From: Plasmodium malariae
Taxonomy: Eukaryota > Apicomplexa > Aconoidasida > Haemosporida > Plasmodiidae
Length of the DNA stretch: 64,000 nt
Assembly: GCF_900090045.1 (NCBI RefSeq)
Contig: NC_041781.1
Location: 755,501-819,500, forward strand
Reading direction: 5' to 3'
Under the pieces are notes generated by a model, which did no database searches, was not told the origin of the DNA, and saw only the letters and a program-made list of their open reading frames with translations. Below, one piece after another: positions 45,238 through 54,388 of the stretch. Made by a program: the position numbers and the translations under genes. Within the stretch, counting starts at the first letter, position 1. Each line of letters opens with the position of its first letter.

Positions 45238-47431
45238 TTATTTGTAACTTATAATAAAATCGTCCTCTTTAATGTACAATATAACAGAATCGTTGGGCTG
45301 GATTTTAATGTTATATATACCATCTATATAAACAATAGTATTACTTGTACATGTTTTTATATCAATATAATTACAATTGTATATATGATCCGTTGAATCA
45401 TATACAGTATTTTCTACAGGCTCTTTTACTATACATTTCATATATTTACTACTTGGGTGAAAACAAATAGAATTATTAATATATTCAGAGAATATATCGA
45501 AATTAATATTTTCTATATTTTTTTTCACAATATCATTTTGTATATTTATAAATTCTTCAATTATATTTTTCATTTTTTTTTTATCAATTTTATTTACATT
45601 ATAGGCCCATGCAGTTGATCCTGTACCACTTGTTATTAATAAAGCAGTACTTTTTAATTTTTTAACAATTTTGTTATCAATATTTATATATGTACAAATA
45701 TTATTTTTTATTGCTTCATATATATATACCTCATTAATACTTTTGTATGTTTCAACTTTATCCTGTTCAGATCTTTTAATAAAAACCGTAATATATTTCC
45801 TATATATCTTTTTATATGTATCTGTTTCAAAGAAATACCTTAACGTATTTTTTGCATATTCTTCAACACTAATAATAAAGTTTTCCGGTTTTTCAATAAT
45901 ATGATTGGAGGATTCACATATGAGCATACCATCTATGACGGTATTTCTTTTCTTTTCTTTTCCTTTTTTTCCCACATCTGTTTCTGCTTCGAAGTCCTCC
46001 TTGTCTTCTACGTCTTTTGCTTTTGGTTCTGTTTTTTCTACTTTTGCTTCTGTTTTATCTGCTTTTACTTCTTCCCCTCCTTCGTTTTCCGCCTCTTTTA
46101 TAGCACCTTTTTTTTTATTATTTTCCAAACAGATATTCTTAAAATGAGTATTATCCTGTGTCCTCGTGCAGCTTTTTTCTAATGACTCATTAAAAGACAA
46201 ACTATTATTTTGTAAGATGTTATTTATTGTGTTGGCATTTTCAAAATTAATCCGTTCTTTTTTGTTTTCTCCTATTTCGTTATATATTATTCCTCTTCTT
46301 TCTCTTTCTTTTAGTTTATTAATAAAATTAGAGACGTCTGTGAATAAAAAATTTCTTTTTTTTTTTTTTTTGCTGTACATTTTTTCAAATTCGTTATATG
46401 ATTCATACGTAAAATTAATTTTCCTTTCTAGATCTAAATGAAAATAATCTAAGCACAATTTCCCTTCTGATCTTTTAGGATCACTGTTTATTCCAACGAG
46501 TTCAATTGGCTTGTTCTTTCTATTCTCGTTTTTGTCTATTATGTATTTATTCGCAATTATATGTGCTGATTCGAGGTAGGTTCCATCTCCGCCTTGAGGA
46601 AAAACAAAAATGGGTAATATCATGTGTTTATAAGCGCCGTTGTGCATGTTATATATGTATATAAGCAGCATCATATGTGTTATATATGTATATATGCATC
46701 TTTGTGTATTATGTAGGTGTACATATGCAACGTTGCGCATATCATATGTGTGTACAAGTAATATACATGCATACAGTCATCTTCATGTGCATTTATATTT
46801 TATTTTATATACATTTGTGGTCTCAAAGAAATATTAACGTCACAGTTCTACTTGAAGGAATATATATATATATGTGGATGGGTTACTTACCAACACTGAA
46901 TATTGCATCTGGGGAAAAGACACTCGAGCTAGTTATGAATATATTTTCTATATTTCTTTTGTAAGCCTTTAATATAGACACATGGCACATATATTTTGTT
47001 CTTAATAAGTTAATAATATTGTTAACTATAAGTGTATGAGTAAAATGCGATATATAAACAGAGAAAAAATTTTTTAAAATATAATCATCTTTGAAACCTT
47101 GTTTTCTTAAATTATCATACTTAGTATATTTCTCAATTAATAATATTCTTTTATATTTTTTTTCACTACTCATACTTAATATATCATTTGAAATATACTC
47201 ACTCGAATAATACGTGCACTTAAGATCATTTGTATTGTCATTATTTCTTTTTACTTTTTCATTATTATTTCTAGTTGGATCATTCATGTAATTATGTGAA
47301 CTGCTGGAATACTCTGTTTTAAATAATCTCTGTTCATTAATATGTGGTATCATAGTTACTAATTTTTTTATTGTGCTATTTAATATAGAGACATTAATAT
47401 TGCTTATGCGTATACTTATGTAACATGGCAT
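45238..47431 (-). CDS. NADK2: NAD(+) kinase, NADK2 (mitochondrial) type
   Basis: Two exons on the minus strand, 46891-47431 and 45238-46592, joined in phase 1 inside the catalytic motif (donor gtaagt, acceptor ttcctcaag), giving 631 residues. The splice rebuilds G-G-D-G-T (181-185), the NAD-kinase catalytic/nucleotide motif, which neither exon shows alone. Next come LVGINSDPKRSEGKLCL, which matches the NADK2 subgroup (GVNTDPERSEGHLCL in animals), and a TSGTGSTAWAYN motif, the second family signature. The enzyme phosphorylates NAD to NADP. About 180 residues of low-complexity insert (Lys/Glu/Asn, with a KTEAKVEKTEPK repeat) separate the two motif regions. The N-terminus has no acidic residue until Glu33, so mitochondrial import is plausible but not proven. 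The intron (46593-46890) is TA-rich. Confidence 0.9.
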
Positions 47432-47619
47432 AATTTATACATATTTTTTACCTTTTTCAAATGTAAACTGATTTTAAGAAAACATATTTTGCAAATTCAC
47501 ACGAAATTATAAATGAGCAAATATTACATAACAGAGCTTTTTATAAATATGCATAAGAGATGAACCTTACAAATAAATTTTAGTACTTGTCCTTAAAGGA
47601 AGTTTTGTCAAAATATGCT

Positions 47620-48082
47620 TTAAAAATTATGTACACGTGAATGTAAACTACTAAAGAGTTGTATTATTCGAATTTCTTCTTCCTCTTTTAATGCTTCCTC
47701 TGTTGATACTTCCTCTGTTGATACTTCCTCCGTTGATACTTCCTCCGTTGATACTTCCTCCGTTGATACTTCCTCCGTTGATACTTCCTCCGTTGATACT
47801 TCCTCCGTTGATACTTCCTCCGTTGATACTTCCTCCGGTGATACTTCCTCCGTTGATACTTCCTCCGTTGATACTTCCTCTTTTGCTTCTTCCTATTTTT
47901 CTATTCTTCCTTTCTTTCTTCTTTTTTATGAACGAAATTCCGGCACTTTTAATCCACTAATTGCTTTTTTTTATGACTTAATATTTTGCACTGTGCATTC
48001 TGCATTCTGCACTTCACATTTTATATATTTTGCTTTACTTTGTTTTTATATTACGTGCTTCAATCAATTTCGTGGGTATACC

Positions 48083-48113
<31 letters not shown>

Positions 48114-48188
48114 GTATTATATACATACATTTGCGCTCCTCTTATTACTCTTAGCTTTAATTAATTCTTTTCTACTTGCACATAGCAT
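47620..48188 (-). CDS. Possible two-exon gene with an EEVST repeat
   Basis: Candidate model: exon 48129-48188 (begins MLCASRKELIKAKSNKRSAN; donor gtatgt) joined in phase 0 to exon 47620-47892 (begins EEAKEEVST, then about twelve EEVST units, ending EEALKEEEEIRIIQLFSSL..., stop). The product would be 110 residues. The repeat unit is 15 bases. The few base differences between copies are mostly synonymous in this frame (aca/acg Thr), one being Thr to Pro, but change residues in the other two minus frames. Against it: the acceptor (gaaaaatag) has no pyrimidine tract, and the model sits just upstream of the NAD kinase start. No family recognised. Confidence 0.3.
47690..47885. repeat. 15-base tandem repeat cctccgttgatactt
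   Basis: Thirteen or so nearly perfect copies with a few single-base variants (cctctg, cctccgg). On the plus strand it reads Leu-Pro-Pro-Leu-Ile; on the minus strand Glu-Glu-Val-Ser-Thr. See the candidate gene at 47620-48188. Confidence 0.9.
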
Positions 48189-48321
48189 ACTATCAAAACG
48201 AAAGCTCCGTGTGTATTCTTTTTACTTTTTTTTTTTTATGAACATATAATTTCTGCTTTAGTTTAAAATAGGTGAACGAATATATATATCTACATTCAAG
48301 CGCATAGAAATAAGAGCATAT

Positions 48322-48366
<45 letters not shown>

Positions 48367-49421
48367 AAAGTATATACGTAAATACATACATACACACATG
48401 CACTTATATATATACATATATATATGTATATGTACGTGTTTACATTTACGAATAAGTAAAAATTTTTAAATTTAACGTATTCATTTTTAAATGAAAGAGA
48501 TTGTCATGAAACACTGCAATTATATGCGCGGCTAAGCAGGGAATAAAATTTTTTTTTTTTTTTTTTTTCTTATGAATAGAGAGTGAGCTGAGGATTCGAA
48601 GATATTCTCGTGCAGGAAACCACATTCTTTATATTATTATATACACTTAAATGTATATATATTTATATGTATACATGTACTTCCTTTTGCATGTATGTAT
48701 GTACTTATGAATACACATACTTGCACTGTCGCATGGTTATATATTCACGTGTATCATTTTTTCATTTATAGTAGATTATTGCAGCGCTGATTAAAATAAA
48801 CTCGTTTCTTTTTTAAACCCATTTGTATTTGTTCTTAAGAAGTTATACATTGAAAAGGGGGAAAATAATGCATGTACGGAATTGTTGAAGAATCTTTTTT
48901 TTTTTTTTTTTTTTTCCATTTTTATTTTAAGCTTGCATTAATTGTATAGTTACTAAATTTTCTAGCAATAAATGTGTACAATGACGTTTTAACCCTTAAC
49001 TTTTAAACAAGGAGATTTTAGCTTTGCTTTTTAAATATAAAAAAATGAGAAATGTTAAATAGTGTTGTGGGTATGAAAGTATAGTCAGTGTATCCCGTTC
49101 TACCTATTTAAAGTGTGCATATATATATTTACAAACACTGAAGGCGTGAAATTATTTGCTTTCTTTTTTTAAGCTCTATTGGGAAAAATTGAAGCTTAAT
49201 TGGTTCTTCTTTATGCATAAAACGTACACCTTAACTATTTTTTTTTTTTTTCGAAAAAGAGTAATTAAGAAAATACCAAAAAATGGGGAAAATATGGAAA
49301 AAAAATGAGAAAAATATAGGAAAAATTAAAAAAAATATGGAAAGAATAGGCTGAATGTAGCATCCCTTGTTATGGAAAAAATAATAAGCATAAATAGGTG
49401 AGAACAAACTGTACAAAGAAA
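48189..49421. other. Intergenic region downstream of EF-P
   Basis: No supportable gene. A TA run (48325-48360) and T20 tracts are present. Two short G+C-richer patches, near 48500-48545 and 48580-48630, could be structured RNA or promoter elements but show no recognisable fold. The 3' flank of EF-P lies at the right end. Confidence 0.5.
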
Positions 49422-50153
49422 TTATTTTTTTCTCAATGCTGCTAATACGGATGAAGGTAAATTAACTTTAACAATTTTTTCCTCATGTTTAAAAATGCTT
49501 ACTTGCATACCTGGTTCCAAGTATTCTTCAGCAACCCCAAAAATATTCATAGGTACTTCAATATCTTCATAATTCTCATCTAAACATACAACTACATTTT
49601 TCTGTTTATCTGTATATTGTATTTGTGCATTTGTTTTTTTTGGTTCAATCTTTTCTACCTTTGCTTGACAAGCAAATTTAACTGATGAACTCTTCAGGGT
49701 GCTCAAGTCTATGAAGGTGATCTGTGTATATGTAAAAAGTAAAACAAATGCGCAAAAACACATGTAGATAAGTGAGCTTACTGAAAAATGGAATCGCAAC
49801 TACGTGTTTGTTTACGTTTGCATGTATGAATGTATGTATACAAGCACACAAGTGTATATTAAAATGCGCAGCTATCTCCACTTAAACAACATATTCACTT
49901 GTTCATACATCTGCTTTACCATATTTGTGGTGGCAAGTCTTCCCTGCTTAATTTGCCTCTGTTCAGTTACTTCACAATATTTGTCATTGTGTAAAAATAT
50001 ATTTCCACTTTTTAACTCATTTGCTAAAACAGATATATGTCTTTTTAACTTAACAAAATTAGTATTTCCAAATATAATTAGTGTATTCCTTAGGTAATTT
50101 TGCATGTGTCCCATAGTCATAATGCAATTCATTATACTTTTCATTTTGTTCAA
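49422..50153 (-). CDS. Elongation factor P, organellar
   Basis: Two exons on the minus strand, 49920-50153 and 49422-49721, joined in phase 0 (donor gtaaag, acceptor gtatacacag), giving 177 residues. The N-terminal 35-40 residues are basic and hydrophobic with no acidic residue (MNCIMTMGHMQNYLRN ... VKLKRHIS), an organelle-targeting leader. Domain I follows (VLANELKSGNIFLHNDKYCEV, loop QIKQGRLATT), then domain II/III features of EF-P: QIQYTDKQKNVVVCLDENYE, IEVPMNIFG, EEYLEPGMQVSIF and EEKIVKVNLP. EF-P relieves ribosome stalling at polyproline on bacterial-type ribosomes, so it should act in the apicoplast or mitochondrion. The loop that normally reads KPGKG reads KQGRL here, with Arg72 at the position of the modified Lys. 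If the intron were unspliced, either frame would miss half the fold. Confidence 0.88.
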
Positions 50154-51545
50154 CTCTCAGTTCAGGTCATAGTTGATTTTTCTCAACTAGATTTCTATCT
50201 ACTGCATTTACTGAAAGAGGGGCAAAAAAAAAAAAAAAAAAAAAAAAAAAACAATTAAATTTCGGCGTAAGATTGGTGGTAAAATATGCGGCAAAATATG
50301 TGACAAAATATGCGGCAAAATATGTGACAAAATATGCGGCAAAATATGCGGCAAAATATGCGGCAAAATATGCGGCAAAATATGCGGCAAAATATGCGAC
50401 AAAATATGCGGCAAAAAATATGCGGCAAAATATGCGACAAAATATGCGGCAAAATATGCGCAAAATATGCGGCAAAATATGCGACAAAATATGCGGCAAA
50501 AAATATGCGGCAAAATATGCGACAAAATATGCGGCAAAATTTTCTCATGAACGGTTCATAACAAGTTTGTAATCCTATTAACGGCTTTTATCTTTGTAGC
50601 TTTTTTGTTCTACTGATATTTCCTACATTTATTTTATTCAAAAAGAAGAAGGGGTATATGATAAACACATAACGATAACTTGAGTATACGACTTTCTTCG
50701 TTAAATGGTTTAAATCTTACTATTCAATTAATTTAGGGGAAAAAAAAAAAATATTCAAATTTTATTTTTAAGAAATTGTTTATTCAATTTATATATTTTA
50801 GTTTTGCTCTTAAAATAAATTGCACGTCACTCACGATTCGTTACCTATATATTCATTTTCTAAATATGAGCTACTTCATCCTGTATATATGTATATATAT
50901 ATATTTATTTATACGCACATACACAAAACATGTACACAAGCGTGTACATTTAAATGCGTATAATATATGCATATTATATAGATGTATGCACTCGAATACA
51001 TGATGTTGTTGCTGCACTTTTCCCTTGCCCCTTTTTTTTTTTTTTTTTTTTTTTCTTTTTTGTCCCCCTTTTTACAACGTATGGCACTTTTTTTTCCATG
51101 TTTTGCATTAGCCCCAAATGGGATGAGATAAATTATCTATATTTGTAAAGTTTAAAAAGTTTTAAAGCACTATTTAGGTACCTATCTACGTATACATATA
51201 CAAATATTATTATATGTGTAAGTATATATATATATATGTGTATCCACATGTACCTGTATACATGTATGCAATCGCTACGCACACAACATTCGCGCAAAAT
51301 AAACTTGCTCACTTGGCAAAATCGTGTGCGCAAAAATTTTTCCACGTATGCATAAAAATGAAGTGCTTACATATAAGCAAAAAATGATAAGGCGCAAAAA
51401 GAAAAAAAAAAAAAAAGAGTAAAAAATAGTGTAAACTAGTGTAAAGTAGCGTAAAGTAGCGTAATGTAGGGTAAACTAATGCTTATTGGTTTAAATGCAT
51501 GCAAATGCGCATGAAGGGGTAAAGGTTTATATGAGCTGAGAATGA
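50154..51545. other. Intergenic region between EF-P and the CPBP protease
   Basis: Promoter side of EF-P and 3' flank of the CPBP gene. It contains a 270-base 12-mer repeat (50275-50545), poly-T tracts and TA runs. A tiny spliced candidate near 51133-51353 is described under rejected items. Confidence 0.5.
50275..50545. repeat. 12-base tandem repeat cggcaaaatatg
   Basis: About 22 copies of cggcaaaatatg with a tgaca or cgaca variant at intervals and two copies carrying two extra A bases. Frame shifts inside the array follow from those extra bases. All six frames are largely open, so the predicted peptides (AAKY, MRQN, PHIL, CRIF) are artefacts of the unit. It lies upstream of the EF-P start. 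Confidence 0.9.
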
Positions 51546-53391
51546 CTAATTATATATAGAAGTTAAAAATACGTATATGTTCCAAAAGGAGTGTATAATC
51601 ATAGTGACAAGAATATTATCGGTGTATATGTAAATGTACGACCAAAAAAAAGATAAAAAAAAAAGAGGTATTAAATTAAAGATATTCAAATGATGAACAG
51701 CAAAAAATAAAGACGAAAATGCAACAGCATAATGTATGTTCATAAATGAGTTCAAACTTTTTAATACAAAAAATCTATATATAAATTCTTCAAAAAATGG
51801 GGCACTAAAACAAGGACTGATTATGCATAAAATTGTAGAAATAATTTCTCTTTCATTAACAATATCATCAATGCTATTGTCCAAATAAACTTCTTCTTTA
51901 TTAAAATATCTTATAATAAAATTATTAAAAATGTCAACAATATTAAATATGAAATGAGAGCACATATAGCCATAAATCACTTTAAAGCACCAACTATCTT
52001 CATACCGAAAATTTAAGTTACTATTATTATTTTTAAAATATGGGTATAACAATTTTTTAAAGGCAACTATGCTGCATGCTACCCATATGAAGTGTCCGCT
52101 CAGTATCTACGCAAAAGAAGCAAAAATAAAAAAAAAAAAAAAAAAAAGCAAACGAGCATATATATATTATGGGTGTTATCACATATGTGCATATGGACAT
52201 ACATGCACATGTTCATATAAATACGTATGCTTGTATACTTGTGGCGTATGCACGGATAAATGCATATGCCTTAACCTGTAAGGATTTTATGATACTGTCA
52301 GACAGCGAAAGGTTAAAGATGTTTGTATAGCTTAAAATTTTTTCCGTGTATATCGAAACGTATCCTGAAATAAGAAGATGTGCGCGGGTATGTGTGGAAA
52401 TGAGCATATAAATGTATGCACGTGGATGTATGCACTTGGATGTATGAACGTGGATGTATGAACGTGGATGTATGAACGTGGATGTATGAACGTGGATGTA
52501 TGAACGTGGATGTATGAACGTGGATGTATGAACGTGGATGTATGAACGTGGATGTATGAACGTGGATGTATGAACGTGGATATATGAACGTGGATGTATG
52601 AACGTGGATATATGAACGTGGATGTATGCCCGTAAATATGTGCGCATAACTCTTTGTACGTTAAGTCACACAAGCATATTCCCACACACTACAAGCAAGA
52701 CGCCGGTAGCCCATTTTATCGTCTCACCTGACAATATGTATGAAGCAATCAAAAGAACAGCTATGGAAAGAATATTTTTCCTTTTGTTTTCCTGTAGGTC
52801 GAGAATAAATCTGTTGAACTTCAATTTTTGCTTAAAATTTTGCAAATTTTTGCTAAAATCTTTTAAAAAATAAATAGTTGACAAAAGAACAAGTGTATTA
52901 TTCAAGTCCAGACTCATAAGAATATTAGAATGATTTGGTATCAACTGATATGGAAATAATATAAGGAAATGCTCAGATAAAAGATAAAAATGTAAAAAAA
53001 AAAAGGAGATAGAAATAATCAATTGCTTTTTCAGAGAGCTCATAAATAAATTTTCTTTAACATAATTTATGGCTTTTCCCATACACTCTAATGTTTTTAC
53101 AAATATTGTATAATTTTTTTTATAAAAATTGGAAAAGTAATTTCCAAGTGTGTTTCTACATGTGTTTCTGTTGGTATTATTTAATGAATCTTCTTCGTCA
53201 AACATATAAACACTGAATCGCTTATAATTGTATACTTTCTTTTGTACTCTCACTATATTAACGTTAGCTCTACTTCTATTTGTTCTTCTTGCATACTTAT
53301 TTACACCTATTTTGGTTTTCCACTTGCTGAAGCATTCTATTCGTAATTGTAACATTAACATTACGCTAATGCAAAAAAATTTAAGCACCAT
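51546..53391 (-). CDS. CPBP-family (CAAX protease-like) intramembrane metalloprotease, probably apicoplast
   Basis: Three exons on the minus strand: 52728-53391, 52276-52364 and 51546-52106. The joins are phase 1 (donor gtgaga) and phase 0 (acceptor ttttgcgtag), giving 437 residues. The protein starts with a signal peptide (MVLKFFCISVMLMLQL) followed by a Lys/Arg-rich acid-free stretch, a bipartite leader as in apicoplast proteins. Several TM helices follow. The C-terminal CPBP core shows the family motifs: EEFIYR (Glu357, Glu358, Arg362), FFAVHH (His389/390) and MIIHSFWN (His423, Asn427). These residues bind the metal in type II CAAX proteases and their bacterial and plastid relatives. Its likely role is membrane proteolysis in the plastid. 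Intron 1 contains a 14-base minisatellite. From memory P. falciparum has an orthologue labelled only as a protease on chromosome 9. Confidence 0.85.
52425..52630. repeat. 14-base tandem repeat gtatgaacgtggat in a CPBP intron
   Basis: About fourteen copies inside intron 1 of the CPBP gene (52365-52727). Several false minus-strand frames (HPRSYIHVHTSTF) come from it. Confidence 0.9.
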
Positions 53392-53474
53392 CTTTTGCTC
53401 CTTTTAGCATATTCCCCCTGTTGTCTCTGCGCTTATGGCGTTCTTTCGGGCGTTCATACATTCACATGTTTGTG

Positions 53475-53580
53475 CGTTCATTTGTTCGTTCATTTACTCG
53501 CTCTTTTGTTCGTTCATTTGTTCGTTCATTTGTTCGTTCATTTGTTCGTTCATTCACTCGCTCTTTTGTTCGTACATTTT
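53475..53580. repeat. 12-base tandem repeat gttcatttgttc
   Basis: About eight copies with ctcgctctttt interruptions, just upstream of the CPBP start codon. All three plus frames are open (FVRSFVRS, CSFICSF). Non-coding. Confidence 0.85.
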
Positions 53581-53698
53581 TTTTTTTTTTTTTAAAAAAC
53601 ATGAAAAAGAACTAATTATGTATCCTATGCATACGAGAGGCACACGTGATTAATTTTAAAAAAGAGCAAAAAAAAAAAAAAAAAAAAATTAATAGTAG

Positions 53699-53909
53699 TC
53701 AGATGGCAATATGTAAAAATCCCTTATCATAACGCAAAACAACTAAGTCGGAAATAATGACAAATAAGAGAGCAACTACGAGGAGGAGCAAATAATAAAT
53801 CAAAAACGGTAAAGCGGCAATGAATATATATATATATATAAAAGCACATACTACTGTGTGAAGTACATTTTCCTTCTCGCCCTTCTAATTTTCTTAACAG
53901 ATTTTGCAT
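53699..53909 (-). CDS. Small spliced single-TM protein (about 44 residues)
   Basis: Two exons on the minus strand, 53852-53909 and 53699-53775. The intron is 76 bases (donor gtatgt, acceptor ctcctcgtag) and the join is phase 1. Exon 1 encodes MQNLLRKLEGREGKCTSHS. Exon 2 encodes a single TM helix (ALLFVIISDLVVLRY) and a short tail (DKGFLHIAI). Unspliced reading gives a repeat-like sequence with no helix. An optional upstream exon near 54011-54041 (MSTIFNLRVKKR, donor gtaaaa) can also be joined in frame, to a site inside exon 1 (start of KLEG), making about 50 residues; I prefer the shorter model because that acceptor is weak. It resembles tail-anchored or small ER/mitochondrial membrane proteins. 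No family recognised. Confidence 0.45.
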
Positions 53910-54124
53910 GAGTGTGTAGCGTTATATTTTGCCAAAATTTAAGGTGAAAAGGAGTGAAAAAAGGGAAAAAAAAAAAAAAAGAAAAAAAAAAAATATAAAT
54001 TTTTTACCTTTTTTTCACCCGTAAGTTGAATATTGTACTCATGTTCTAGATTTTTATACACTACTTTTATCTTACATATTTATTATTTTTATTTGTTTGT
54101 ATTATATATACATTCAATGTATAT

Positions 54125-54158
<34 letters not shown>

Positions 54159-54388
54159 GTTTCTACAGCTCTCACCAATTTTATGAACAAACGGATAATA
54201 AAAATGAGGAGGTGATGTCCCACAACAGGCAAAGCTTGCTATCATTTTGCTATCTTTATATATATACATATATACGCGCGAATATACCTATACATTGAGT
54301 ATACACACATTTGAGTAAAACAGTTCATTTAGTTGTATATCGTGCTTGTTATTTTTCTTGCTTTTTTTTTTTCTTCATTTTTGTTTGG

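Noticed and set aside
48500..48630. G+C-richer patches considered as snoRNA or other small RNA
   Set aside because: No box C/D pair or H/ACA hairpin arrangement could be recognised by eye.
51133..51353. Two-exon minus-strand peptide of 25 residues (MHTWKNFCAHDFA... ), exons 51313-51353 and 51133-51169 with gtgagc donor
   Set aside because: The exons are in phase and the first looks convincing, but the acceptor (ctaaatag) lacks a pyrimidine tract and 25 residues is within what chance splice-like signals give in this A/T-rich DNA.
52213..52685. Long minus frames HPRSYIHVHTSTF
   Set aside because: Translation of the 14-base minisatellite in intron 1 of the CPBP gene; only the short exon 52276-52364 is coding.
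54168..54215. Plus-strand terminal-exon-like sequence after a T25 tract and ctacag (LTNFMNKRIIKMRR, stop)
   Set aside because: No upstream plus-strand exon with a start codon could be joined; three-frame stops upstream. Long T tracts create acceptor-like sites often here.
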